Notes: a model not told the origin generated them from the letters alone. A stretch of DNA of 24,479 bases from Rhodobacteraceae bacterium UBA7436 (GCA_002478745.1 DLQI01000154.1:1-24479); one strand, 5' to 3'. Shown: positions 8,001 to 16,099, counted from the stretch's first letter. Translations and numbers: made by a program.

Positions 8001-8028
8001 GGGCCATGTTCATAAATCAACATGGCCC
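8001..8028 (-). terminator. Intrinsic terminator of the MDR oxidoreductase gene
   Basis: A perfect 10-bp stem GGGCCATGTT (8001-8010) / AACATGGCCC (8019-8028) with an 8-base loop, 12 bases beyond the oxidoreductase stop on the minus strand. It is followed there by TTATCGC (weak T-tract); on the plus strand GATTGTTTTT follows. Confidence 0.6.
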
Positions 8029-8039
8029 GCTGATTGTTT

Positions 8040-9086
8040 TTAATCCAATTCAAGAACGATCTTACCGATATGTCCTTTTTCGCTAAAAGCACTTTGTGCC
8101 TTTGCGATGTCGCGTAGCGGATAGGCCTCAGCGACCAGAGGCGCAATTTCTTTGCGCTCGATCCGCTTTACAAGGTTCTTGAACACTTGTGGCTCAAGGA
8201 TCGTGCAGCCAAAAAAGCTGAGGTCTTTGAGGTAGAGGGTGCGTACATCCAGTTCAACGATCGGACCAGCGATTGCACCAGCTACAGCGTACCGCCCATG
8301 AGGGCGCAATACATCAAGCAATGCGGGCCACTGGGGGCCAGCGACCAAGTCAATGACGACATCAACGCTATTTGCTCCGATAGCAGCAATTAGATCATCA
8401 CCTCGATCAATGGTCTTCAGTGCACCCAATTCTAAGAGGGCCTTTGCCTTGGAGGCGCTGGTAACTGCAATCACCTTTGCACCACGCGCTTGCGCCAACT
8501 GAACAGTTGCGGATCCGACGCCACCAGATGCGCCTGTCACCAATACTGTCTCACCTTCGCGCAGGTTGGCACGCGTTAGCATATTTTCGGCTGTTGAGTA
8601 CGAACAAGGGAAGGATGCCAATTCAGTGTCGGTCAGTTCGCAATCAATTGCGTGCGCGTATTGGTTAGCAATCCGAGTATACTGAGCAAAGCCACCGTCA
8701 CACTTAGACCCGAAGTACCAAGGCGTCTCTAGCGTTTTGCCATTCACCTCACGAAGGCAGGGTTCGATCAATATGCGTTCGCCAATGCGGGCAGGATCAA
8801 CCGCGGTGCCGACAGCAACAATTTCGCCGCAAACATCTGCGCCTTGAATGCGCGGGAATGTAAGGGGGGAACCGGTCCATGCTGCATCATCAGGAGATGA
8901 ATCACCCTTTGAATACCATCCATTGCGCGTATTGATGTCCGTGTTGTTGACCCCTGCGGCTTTGACCCTGACGATTACATCGTTTTCAGAGGGGGCAGGT
9001 ACAGCCAGGTCATCGCGCCATTCAAGCATTTCGGGACCACCGATGCCAATAAGAGCAACGCCAGACATTGTTTCGGGTAAAGCCAT
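8040..9086 (-). CDS. Zinc-independent MDR oxidoreductase (quinone oxidoreductase-like)
   Basis: A 348-residue member of the medium-chain dehydrogenase/reductase superfamily. The GroES-like N-terminal domain (to ~150) contains VRVKAAGVNNTDINTRNG and IQGADVCGEIVAVG. The Rossmann domain begins VLVTGASGGVGSATVQLAQARGAKVIAV (~181-208), the NAD(P)H-binding signature. The usual catalytic-zinc Cys is replaced by Asn in GVNNTD, which fits the quinone oxidoreductase/enoyl-reductase branch. It likely reduces an enone, quinone or aldehyde with NADPH; the substrate is unknown. Start ATG at 9086 is preferred because GGAG lies six bases upstream; a GTG at 9116 would add ten residues but lacks such a site. 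It is a single-gene unit with its own terminator. Confidence 0.83.
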   Translation of the reverse strand: MALPETMSGVALIGIGGPEMLEWRDDLAVPAPSENDVIVRVKAAGVNNTDINTRNGWYSKGDSSPDDAAWTGSPLTFPRIQGADVCGEIVAVGTAVDPARIGERILIEPCLREVNGKTLETPWYFGSKCDGGFAQYTRIANQYAHAIDCELTDTELASFPCSYSTAENMLTRANLREGETVLVTGASGGVGSATVQLAQARGAKVIAVTSASKAKALLELGALKTIDRGDDLIAAIGANSVDVVIDLVAGPQWPALLDVLRPHGRYAVAGAIAGPIVELDVRTLYLKDLSFFGCTILEPQVFKNLVKRIERKEIAPLVAEAYPLRDIAKAQSAFSEKGHIGKIVLELD

Positions 9087-9226
9087 CTCAGTCTCCAATA
9101 TTTTGAAAGCGGACACTCTTGGAATACCTCAGGACTGTCAATCTGAACGCGAAACGATCTTCCTGCGTTAGCCCCAACTACACCGCAGCCATGTGCAGTT
9201 TAACAGATGTAGACTTTCCCAAACAC

Positions 9227-9256
9227 TTGACCCAGCGCCCCTTCACAGGCTAAGCA
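9227..9256 (+). promoter_or_regulatory. cysS: Candidate sigma-70 promoter of the leader-cysS-cimA operon
   Basis: TTGACC (9227-9232), an 18-base spacer, then TAAGCA (9251-9256). The predicted transcription start, seven bases downstream of the -10, is position 9263, which is the A of the leader-peptide ATG, so the leader would be translated leaderlessly. The -35 is near consensus; the -10 is only a moderate match. Confidence 0.5.
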
Positions 9257-9262
9257 TCCGCC

Positions 9263-9307
9263 ATGACACAACGCGCATTCATTATTATTTGCTGCATTAC
9301 CTGCTGA
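9263..9307 (+). CDS. Cys/Ile-rich leader peptide upstream of cysS-cimA
   Basis: A 14-codon reading frame, MTQRAFIIICCITC, ending 82 bases before cysS. Three Cys codons (all TGC) and four Ile codons (all ATT) fall in its last eight codons, a composition unlikely by chance. The downstream operon encodes cysteinyl-tRNA synthetase and the first enzyme of the citramalate route to isoleucine. It has no Shine-Dalgarno, but a candidate promoter puts the transcript start on its ATG, as is known for leaderless trpL in Sinorhizobium. The last Cys codon and stop lie in the 5' arm of a hairpin that excludes a second hairpin further down, as expected for ribosome-mediated attenuation. Translation is not proven; the reading is inference from codon content and position. 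Confidence 0.6.
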   Translation: MTQRAFIIICCITC

Positions 9308-9368
9308 ACCATTCCAGCGGGCCTTTCTGTCATTCCATCTTCAGACTAGAATTGTTAAGCCCGCGCTG
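9300..9368 (+). promoter_or_regulatory. cysS: Mutually exclusive hairpins between leader peptide and cysS
   Basis: Hairpin A pairs CCTGCTG (9300-9306) with CAGCGGG (9315-9321), seven pairs including one G-T, loop of eight. Hairpin B pairs CAGCGGGCCTT (9315-9325) with AAGCCCGCGCTG (9357-9368), ten pairs with one bulge and one mismatch. Both need 9315-9321, so only one can form. No T-run follows hairpin B, so a classical terminator is not evident; control through translation initiation of cysS (AAGGA at 9377-9381) or Rho is possible. Pairing was drawn by eye. Confidence 0.45.
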
Positions 9369-9389
9369 ACTTGCGTAAGGACGTACACC

Positions 9390-10817
9390 ATGACTGACAT
9401 TTATCTATACAACACCAAGACACGGACCAAAGGGCAGCAGTTCACGCCCATTGATGATAAAAACGTGCGGATGTATGTCTGCGGGCCCACGGTATATGAC
9501 CGCGCCCACCTTGGGAACGCGCGTCCTGTGATTGTGTTTGATGTGCTCAACCGATTGCTGCGTCACGTGTATGGGGACAAACACGTCACCTACGTGCGCA
9601 ACTTCACGGATGTGGATGACAAGATCAACGCACGCGCAGCTGAAAGTGGTCGCAGCATTGGCGATATCACGGATGAGACGATCCAGTGGTTCCTTGATGA
9701 CATGGGGGCAGTGGGGGCGATCGAACCTGACCACATGCCACGTGCCACCGCCTATATCGCGCCTATGGTTGCTATGATCGAAGACCTGATCGCTAAGGGA
9801 CACGCATATGCGGCTGAGGGACACGTGTTGTTCTCTGTCTCTAGTTACGCAGAGTACGGATCACTCTCTGGCCGTTCCGTAGATGATATGATTGCGGGGG
9901 CACGAGTAGAGGTCGCCCCATATAAACGCGACCCTATGGATTTTGTCTTATGGAAGCCCTCAGACGCAGACACCCCCGGTTGGGACAGCCCATGGGGCCG
10001 TGGACGTCCGGGTTGGCACATTGAATGCTCTGCCATGGCGCATGACCTGCTTGGCGCACAGTTTGATATTCACGGAGGGGGGAATGACCTGACCTTCCCA
10101 CACCACGAGAACGAGATTGCCCAGTCCAAATGCGCTGGGCACGATTTCGCGAACGTATGGCTGCACAATGAGATGCTACAGGTAGAGGGCAAGAAGATGT
10201 CCAAAAGCCTTGGTAACTTCTTTACGGTCCGTGATCTGCTGGATCAGGGGGTATCGGGAGAGGTCATTCGCCTTGTGATGCTATCCACGCATTACCGCAA
10301 ACCTATGGATTGGACAGAGACCAAGCGTAAGGAAGCGGAGAAGACATTAAGTGACTGGATGTCTATTCTGCAAAAGCACGGGTACTCTGCCAAGACAGTA
10401 GAGATGCTAAAGGCTGCTGGGGACTGGGCTGCGGATGCTGAACTAATGGGTGTTCTAGGCAATGACCTGAACACACCGGGCGCATTGGCACGTTTGCATG
10501 TTCTGTCTAAGGGCCGCACTGCCGAAGCCCTTGCACTCTTTGCGCATGGGCTAGAGACCTTGGGCCTTGTGTCTGATTGGGGCGCGGTTGAAGCCTCTGC
10601 TTCTGACGGGGATGATCTGGCCGATTGGATTGCCCCTGTGATTGATCGTCTGTTGGTCGAACGTAGCACGGCACGCGCCGATAAAAACTGGGGCGAGGCG
10701 GATCGCCTAAGGGATTTGCTTAATGCTGCGGGTGTTCAAGTCACAGATATAGCGGGTGAAGCCAGCTGGGCCCAAGGTCCAGACTTTGACCCAAGCGTGT
10801 TGGAGGCCCTCAAATGA
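9390..10817 (+). CDS. cysS: Cysteinyl-tRNA synthetase
   Basis: A 475-residue class I aminoacyl-tRNA synthetase that charges tRNA-Cys in the cytosol. Signature elements: zinc ligand Cys31 in MYVCGPTVYD, the HIGH-type motif HLGN (40-43), WHIECSAMA with zinc ligand Cys213, HGGGNDLTFPHHENE with the His and Glu zinc ligands (~238-242), and KMSKSLGN (269-276). The C-terminal DALR-type helical domain follows. Length matches the family. AAGGA lies eight bases upstream of the ATG. The stop overlaps the cimA start by four bases (ATGA), so the two are translationally coupled. It is preceded by a promoter, a Cys/Ile-rich leader peptide and alternative hairpins. Confidence 0.97.
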   Translation: MTDIYLYNTKTRTKGQQFTPIDDKNVRMYVCGPTVYDRAHLGNARPVIVFDVLNRLLRHVYGDKHVTYVRNFTDVDDKINARAAESGRSIGDITDETIQWFLDDMGAVGAIEPDHMPRATAYIAPMVAMIEDLIAKGHAYAAEGHVLFSVSSYAEYGSLSGRSVDDMIAGARVEVAPYKRDPMDFVLWKPSDADTPGWDSPWGRGRPGWHIECSAMAHDLLGAQFDIHGGGNDLTFPHHENEIAQSKCAGHDFANVWLHNEMLQVEGKKMSKSLGNFFTVRDLLDQGVSGEVIRLVMLSTHYRKPMDWTETKRKEAEKTLSDWMSILQKHGYSAKTVEMLKAAGDWAADAELMGVLGNDLNTPGALARLHVLSKGRTAEALALFAHGLETLGLVSDWGAVEASASDGDDLADWIAPVIDRLLVERSTARADKNWGEADRLRDLLNAAGVQVTDIAGEASWAQGPDFDPSVLEALK

Positions 10818-12436
10818 CCCGCGAACGCCTCTACCTTTTCGACACCACCCTGCGCGATGGGCAACAAACCCAAGGGGTGCAGTTCTCGACCTCTGAGAAG
10901 ATCCAGATCGCGAACGCCTTAGACGTGCTGGGCATCAACCATATTGAGGGCGGTTGGCCCGGTGCAAATCCGACCGACAGCGCCTTCTTTGACGAGGCCC
11001 CCAAAACCCGCGCTACAATGACTGCCTTTGGCATGACCAAACGCAATGGGATCTCTGCGGAAAACGATGATGTACTGGCGGCGGTGATCAATGCCAATAC
11101 GCCCGCGGTCTGTCTGGTTGGCAAAACCCACGAATTTCACGTCACCACCGCGCTAGGCATCACGCTAGACGAAAACACTGACAATATTGCCCGCACATTT
11201 GCCTATCTCAAAGCACAGGGGCGCGAGGCGATCTTTGACGCCGAACACTTCTTTGACGGATACAAATCCAACCCAGCGTACGCGCTTGAGGCCATCAAAG
11301 CCGCATATGACAATGGCGCACGCTGGATCGCCTTGTGTGACACCAACGGTGGAACCTTGCCCGCAGATGTGGGCCGTATCACAGCAGAAGTGATTGAAGC
11401 GGGTATTCCGGGCGACCACTTGGGTATTCACACCCACAACGACACCGAAAACGCTGTGGCCTGTTCTTTGGCTGCTGTGGACGCAGGTGCGCGCCAAATC
11501 CAAGGGACGTTGAACGGGCTGGGAGAGCGCTGTGGCAATGCCAACCTTGTGACCCTGATCCCGATCTTATTGTTGAAAGAGCCGTACGCCAGCACATTTG
11601 AAACCGGTGTGCCCGCAGATGCATTGCAAAACCTATGTCGCACCAGCCGTATGTTGGACGAAATCCTGAACCGCGTCCCACAAAAACAAGCCGCCTTTGT
11701 CGGCTCCTCGGCCTTCGCGCATAAGGCGGGGCTGCACGCCAGTGCAATTCTGAAAGACCCAACAACTTACGAACACATCGAGCCATCGTTGGTTGGCAAT
11801 GAACGTGTGATCCCGATGTCGAACCAAGCAGGGCAATCCAATCTGCGCCGTCGCTTGGAATCCGCAGGGATCGAAGTTGCGCCAAAAGACCCTGCATTGG
11901 GTCGCATTTTGGACCGCATCAAGGTGCGGGAAGCCGATGGATATTCCTATGACACCGCGCAAGCCAGTTTTGAGCTGTTGGCGCGCGATGAACTGGGCCT
12001 GATGCCAGACCTGTTTGAGGTGAAACGCTACCGGGTGACTGTCGAACGTCGCAAAAATAAACGTGATCAGATGGTTAGCCTGTCTGAGGCCGTGGTTGTT
12101 GTGAAGGTGAACGGCGAGAAAAAGCTGTCTGTCAGTGAATCCATGGACGAAACAGGCGGTGATCGTGGTCCTGTGAATGCTTTGTCCAAGGCATTGGCCA
12201 AAGACCTTGGTCCGTATCAATCAATGATCGACGACATGCACCTTGTCGATTTCAAAGTGCGTATCACTCAAGGCGGGGTCGAAGCCGTGACACGCGTGAT
12301 CATCGATTACGAGGACGGGCAGGGCAACCGTTGGTCCACAGTTGGTGTCAGTGCGAACATAGTCGACGCATCGTTTGAGGCGTTGCTTGATGGTATCCGT
12401 TGGAAAATCTTGCGCGATACACCCATCAATAAGTAA
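10814..12436 (+). CDS. cimA: (R)-citramalate synthase
   Basis: A 540-residue DRE-TIM metallolyase of the 2-isopropylmalate synthase/citramalate synthase family. It has an N-terminal catalytic barrel beginning LYLFDTTLRDGQQTQGVQF (~6-24), metal-site HTHND (~200) and GTLNGLGERCGNANL (~233-247). A C-terminal LeuA-dimer regulatory domain follows (~410-535). The QQTQGVQFS variant of the DTTLRDG motif and the overall length mark the long CimA branch rather than LeuA. It condenses pyruvate with acetyl-CoA to (R)-citramalate, the first step of threonine-independent isoleucine synthesis; the C-terminal domain usually gives isoleucine feedback. Its ATG overlaps the cysS stop, placing both under the Cys/Ile leader. 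No clear terminator follows before the next promoter at ~12439. Confidence 0.92.
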   Translation: MTRERLYLFDTTLRDGQQTQGVQFSTSEKIQIANALDVLGINHIEGGWPGANPTDSAFFDEAPKTRATMTAFGMTKRNGISAENDDVLAAVINANTPAVCLVGKTHEFHVTTALGITLDENTDNIARTFAYLKAQGREAIFDAEHFFDGYKSNPAYALEAIKAAYDNGARWIALCDTNGGTLPADVGRITAEVIEAGIPGDHLGIHTHNDTENAVACSLAAVDAGARQIQGTLNGLGERCGNANLVTLIPILLLKEPYASTFETGVPADALQNLCRTSRMLDEILNRVPQKQAAFVGSSAFAHKAGLHASAILKDPTTYEHIEPSLVGNERVIPMSNQAGQSNLRRRLESAGIEVAPKDPALGRILDRIKVREADGYSYDTAQASFELLARDELGLMPDLFEVKRYRVTVERRKNKRDQMVSLSEAVVVVKVNGEKKLSVSESMDETGGDRGPVNALSKALAKDLGPYQSMIDDMHLVDFKVRITQGGVEAVTRVIIDYEDGQGNRWSTVGVSANIVDASFEALLDGIRWKILRDTPINK

Positions 12437-12438
12437 CC

Positions 12439-12482
12439 TTGACGTTACATTTTTATGCCTCTAGTGTAACTCATAGGTTACA
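12439..12482 (+). promoter_or_regulatory. Promoter with GTTACA/TGTAAC operator half-sites
   Basis: TTGACG (12439-12444), a 17-base spacer and TAGTGT (12462-12467) form a good sigma-70 promoter. Superposed are GTTACA (12444-12449) and the inverted pair TGTAAC (12465-12470) - six bases - GTTACA (12477-12482), which straddles the -10 and start region. This is the layout of an autorepressed promoter; the small XRE protein encoded second in the operon is the likely ligand. Confidence 0.55.
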
Positions 12483-12497
12483 TTGGGGGCGTAAGAT

Positions 12498-12905
12498 ATG
12501 GCACTACAAGATACAGACATTTCAAAAGTTCGCACAATCCTGTTGGGTATCACGGGGCTTAGCTGTTTGGTTTATGCCATCTTGGCGATTGCGCAGAATG
12601 ATCCGCAACCCATATGGTGGTTTATCCCGATGACGGCGGGTTTGCTTGCCAGTGTTGGTATCGCTATTGCTTTTCTTCTGGGTGACAGCTCTGCGCGGCA
12701 GATGGCACATGATGAGATGTATGATGAGCTGAACCACCGCGCACAGCGCCATGCCTATTGGATTGCTGTTCTAATGTACCCTATTTTTGCCGTCATCATC
12801 ATGGCGACGGGCCTCTCATGGGAAACCACTTTTGCCGCGATGGGCACCCTTACAGGCGCGTCCTACTTATTACTGCTCACATTTTATGAATGGCGCATGT
12901 CATGA
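12498..12905 (+). CDS. Four-helix membrane protein, first gene of XRE operon
   Basis: A 135-residue integral membrane protein with four predicted helices: ~11-31 (VRTILLGITGLSCLVYAILA), ~40-61, ~87-106 (AYWIAVLMYPIFAVIIMATG) and ~110-131. Between helices two and three is a polar stretch, SSARQMAHDEMYDELNHRAQRHA. The arrangement of helix pairs around a charged linker, immediately before a ~67-residue XRE regulator, resembles the DUF2178-type membrane protein/HTH pairs seen in many prokaryotes, but I cannot assign a family with confidence. Its stop overlaps the regulator start (ATGA), so translation is coupled. It is expressed from the promoter at 12439-12467. The function is unknown; sensing or sequestering the adjacent regulator at the membrane is speculation. 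Confidence 0.75.
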   Translation: MALQDTDISKVRTILLGITGLSCLVYAILAIAQNDPQPIWWFIPMTAGLLASVGIAIAFLLGDSSARQMAHDEMYDELNHRAQRHAYWIAVLMYPIFAVIIMATGLSWETTFAAMGTLTGASYLLLLTFYEWRMS

Positions 12906-13105
12906 TTGGGCTGCACAACTCCCTCAAAGAGTTGCGTAAGGTCAAAGGGTTAACCCAAGCTGACCTTGCGAGTACCGCAGGTGTGTCACGTAAAACGATA
13001 AACACAATTGAGAACAAAGTCTTTGTGCCCTCAACCGTACTTGCGTTGACCCTAGCCAAAGTTTTGGACATTTCTGTACATGACATTTTCGAGTTGGAAG
13101 AATGA
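12902..13105 (+). CDS. Small XRE-family transcriptional regulator
   Basis: A 67-residue protein that is almost entirely one Cro/C1-type helix-turn-helix: LKELRKVKGLTQADLASTAGVSRKTINTIENKV (~8-40), followed by LALTLAKVLDISVHDIFELEE, the typical end of YozG-type mini-regulators. The ATG at 12902 overlaps the previous stop as ATGA; an in-frame ATG at 12890 is less likely. Its stop in turn overlaps the hydrolase start. With no ligand-binding domain it probably acts as a dimeric repressor, and the GTTACA/TGTAAC sites over the operon promoter are the natural target (inference). Confidence 0.88.
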   Translation: MIGLHNSLKELRKVKGLTQADLASTAGVSRKTINTIENKVFVPSTVLALTLAKVLDISVHDIFELEE

Positions 13106-14085
13106 TGGTGAAAAAGATGCTTACAATGTTTCTTACCTCTGTCTTAGTCACGCTTGGCGTTGCTGTCCTTTTGGTGGTCACAGACCCGATTAAAAAGCGA
13201 CCGCCAATCAAAAGCTTGGATTTTGACGCGGCACTTGGCCAAGATTTAAGCGACCTACCTGAAACTCAACCCGTCACGATGCGTGATGGAAATACCATCG
13301 CAGTACGCCGGTATGGTGCAGGTGGCATCGATAAGCCCTTGTTGATCATGGTGCACGGTTCTGGCTGGCATGGGATGCAGTTTCATGGGTTGGCCAAAGG
13401 GTTGGCGACGCAAGCAGATGTCGTGGTCCCAGATTTGCGTGGACACGGCGTGACCCCATAAAGGCGCGGTGACATTGATTACATCAACCAGTTTGAGGAC
13501 GATTTGGCGGATCTGATCAAAACGACCGCACAGCCCAATCAAAAGGTTGTCATGCTTGGTCACTCCTCTGGTGGCGGCCTTGTGGTGCGCTTTGCTGGCG
13601 GGAAACACGGTGAAATGATTGATCACGCTGTGCTTTTGGCCCCATTTCTAAAACACAACGCGCCCACAACGCGCGAAAATTCAGGTGGATGGGCACATGT
13701 ATATCTTCGACGCCTGATTGGGTTGTCGATCTTGAATACTTTCCGCATAACGGCCCTGAACCATCTTGGTGTGATCCAATTCAGTATGCCACAGCAGGTT
13801 TTAGACGGACCTTTGGGTGACACTGCCACTACGCAATATAGCTATCGTTTGAACACTGGCTTTGCGCCGCGCGGCGACTATTTGTGCGATATTGCTGCAC
13901 TTCCAGCCTTCACTGTCATAACTGGATCCGCGGATGAATCATTTGTCGCGGCACAATATCAACCTTTGATGTCATCTGTGACTGGCAAGGGGCGCTATCT
14001 GGTGGTACCCGACATCGGGCATCTTGCGATTGTGGATGCAGATGAAACGCTTGCTGCGATCAAAGAGGACCTCAGTGGAATTTAA
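13102..14085 (+). pseudogene. Alpha/beta hydrolase interrupted by one in-frame stop codon
   Basis: The reading frame from the ATG at 13102 encodes a signal-anchor (~6-27), oxyanion region MVHGSGWHG and LRGHGVTP, then hits TAA at 13459-13461. The same frame resumes at once with RRGDIDYINQFEDDLADL and continues to 14085, carrying nucleophile motif GHSSGG, the acid in GSADES and the catalytic His in DIGHLAIVD. Thus both halves of one alpha/beta hydrolase are present, separated by a single nonsense codon (a G-to-T change from GAA would explain it). All catalytic residues lie after the stop, so the truncated 119-residue product would be inactive. No good internal restart is visible. It overlaps the XRE gene by four bases and the next gene by eleven. 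A sequencing error or stop-codon readthrough are the alternatives. Confidence 0.8.
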
Positions 14086-14839
14086 CGATGATATAAAAGC
14101 CTGCGCTGGCTTGGTTGAACGGGGCGATCCGGAGCGCTTTCGCACTGTGATGGCAGCCCCGTTGGCTGCGCGTCCTGTGATGTTTACGCTTTATGCCCTG
14201 AACGTCGAAGTTGCACGCGCACCATGGGTAACCAAAGAGGCGATGATCGCCGAGATGCGTTTGCAATGGTGGCGCGATGTCTTGGAAGAAATCAGTCTGG
14301 GCAAAGCACCGCGCAGACATGAGGTGGCCACACCCTTGTCACAAATTCTCACGCCCGGCGATGCCAAGATGTTAGATCAGCTGGTGGCGATAAGGCGTTG
14401 GGATATATACAAAGATGCCTTTGAAGATGCTGAACACTTTGATCGGTATATAGATCAAACAGCAGGGCATCTTATGGTCGCCACAGCAAGACGTTTGGGC
14501 GAATGTGACGAAGCTGTGGTGCGTGATGTGGCCTGTGCGGCTGGCTTGGCCACATGGTTCCAAGCGGTGCCAAAGCTTGAGGAAGAAAAACGTATTCCGA
14601 TGGTCGATGGACGCGCAGAGGCGATCCAAGAGCTGGCGCAATCTGGCCTTGACCGCCTGACCAAAGCGCGCAAATCGCGCAACGCCGTGTCCAAGGCATC
14701 ACGTCCTGCTTTGTGGTCAGCGCTATCTGCGCAAAAGGTGCTGCAACAGGTGATAGCGGACCCTTATATTGTGGCAGAGGGGGCGATACGCCCCGTTCAG
14801 GGCGACCTTGCTTGGGCTGCCTTCACGGGGCGCTGGTAG
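14075..14839 (+). CDS. Squalene/phytoene synthase-family protein
   Basis: 254 residues from a GTG at 14075, chosen because GAGG lies six bases upstream and the protein then aligns with the family's usual beginning (IKACAGLVERGDPERF). It has the all-helical trans-isoprenyl diphosphate synthase head-to-head fold signature: FTLYALNVEVARAPW, IAEMRLQWWRDVLEEI (~65-80), and AGLATWFQAVPKLEEEKRIPM. The Asp-rich motifs that bind Mg-diphosphate in true squalene or phytoene synthases are not evident at the expected places, so it more resembles the NDUFAF6/COG1562 accessory branch, which is involved in respiratory complex I assembly in mitochondria. No carotenoid or hopanoid genes are nearby. It overlaps the broken hydrolase frame by 11 bases and ends six bases before the convergent MFS gene. 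Confidence 0.75.
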   Translation: MEFNDDIKACAGLVERGDPERFRTVMAAPLAARPVMFTLYALNVEVARAPWVTKEAMIAEMRLQWWRDVLEEISLGKAPRRHEVATPLSQILTPGDAKMLDQLVAIRRWDIYKDAFEDAEHFDRYIDQTAGHLMVATARRLGECDEAVVRDVACAAGLATWFQAVPKLEEEKRIPMVDGRAEAIQELAQSGLDRLTKARKSRNAVSKASRPALWSALSAQKVLQQVIADPYIVAEGAIRPVQGDLAWAAFTGRW

Positions 14840-14845
14840 CTTATC

Positions 14846-16075
14846 TTAGGGCGCGGGCTTTTCTTCAGGCCGCGTCACCAACCAGATCAACGCACCAGCG
14901 GCGAGGACCAAGAACGGTGCCATCGCATAGTTCACCGCAGCCCAGCCTTGAACTGCGCTGCCACCAGAACAATTCATCAATCCGCCGGAGGCAAGCGACG
15001 CGATCGTGACGCCGCCAAAGACCAACAAGTCATTCAGGCCCTGCATACGTCCACGCTCGTGAACTGTATGTGCACCTGCCAACATGGATGTGGCCCCAAT
15101 AAAGCCGAAGTTCCAACCAATACCTAGCAATATCAATGCGATAAAGAAATTGGGCAGGGCCACGCCGCTCAGCGCAACGATGCCAGCACTGCCAAGGATC
15201 GCAATGCCCAGCCCCATGATCTTTTCAACGCCAAAGCGGGCGATCAGGTGGCCGGTAAAGAAGGAGGGAATGAACATCGCCAAAACGTGGCCCGTGACCA
15301 CATCCGCGGCAGTGCCCTTGGTGAACCCACAGCCCACAACGGCTAAAGGCGTCGAGGTCATGACCAAGTTCATCAAGGCGTATGATACCATTGCACAGAT
15401 CACCGCGACCGCGATCCGTGGCGTTGTGATCAGTTCCCAACGGGTACGCCCTTTGGGGGTGTCTGCAGTCGGGGCCTCAGGTTTGGGCATATCCACGAAT
15501 AGAAATAGGGCTGATCCGACGACATTGATGACGATCACCGCTAAATAAGTCCCTAGGAAAGGGACCACCATCGCGTCAGAAGTGACCTTGAACAGTTGCG
15601 GGCCAAGCACCGCAGCAACAAGCCCACCTGCCATAACGTATGAGATCGCCTTGGGACGGAATGCATCGGACGCAGAATCTGCCGCGGCAAAGCGGTAAAA
15701 ACCCTGCGCGGACATGTAGACACCGGTAAAGAAACTCCCGACCAAGAATAATGGGAAGCTGCTGATGTATAAGGCGTAGGCACAAACAGCAGCACCAATA
15801 GCGCCACCCAATGTCCCCAACCAAAAACCAACGCGCCGGCCATGGTTTTGCATAATCGATGAAACAGGGGTCGCAGATAGCATCGATCCCAGCACGATCA
15901 TCGAAATCGGCAAGGTCGCAAAGCAAACGTTTGACGCCAGCGATTGCCCAGCCAAGCCACCAATCGTGAAAATGAGCGGCATCTGCGCGCCCAATATTGC
16001 TTGGGCTAAGACCAAAACGGTGACGTTGCGAACGGCACGTTTGTGCGAAACGGGATCTGAATTTGAATCTGTCAT
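14846..16075 (-). CDS. MFS transporter
   Basis: A 409-residue polytopic protein with about twelve hydrophobic helices in two halves, separated by a charged loop (~200-215, FVDMPKPEAPTADTPKGRTRWEL). The short conserved loop between helices 2 and 3 reads QNHGRRVGFWLG, a recognisable MFS motif A variant (GxxxDRxGRR type). Helices in the first half are rich in small residues (GAIGAAVCAYALY). The substrate is unknown, and no catabolic or biosynthetic neighbour suggests one. The gene is divergent from cobK across 62 bases and convergent with the squalene-synthase-fold gene. ATG start at 16075. Confidence 0.85.
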   Translation of the reverse strand: MTDSNSDPVSHKRAVRNVTVLVLAQAILGAQMPLIFTIGGLAGQSLASNVCFATLPISMIVLGSMLSATPVSSIMQNHGRRVGFWLGTLGGAIGAAVCAYALYISSFPLFLVGSFFTGVYMSAQGFYRFAAADSASDAFRPKAISYVMAGGLVAAVLGPQLFKVTSDAMVVPFLGTYLAVIVINVVGSALFLFVDMPKPEAPTADTPKGRTRWELITTPRIAVAVICAMVSYALMNLVMTSTPLAVVGCGFTKGTAADVVTGHVLAMFIPSFFTGHLIARFGVEKIMGLGIAILGSAGIVALSGVALPNFFIALILLGIGWNFGFIGATSMLAGAHTVHERGRMQGLNDLLVFGGVTIASLASGGLMNCSGGSAVQGWAAVNYAMAPFLVLAAGALIWLVTRPEEKPAP

Positions 16076-16099
16076 GAATTCGCGATAGCCCTTAGGTTG

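Noticed and set aside
11633..12220. 195-codon open frame antisense to cimA
   Set aside because: Fully contained in cimA, which has family motifs throughout.
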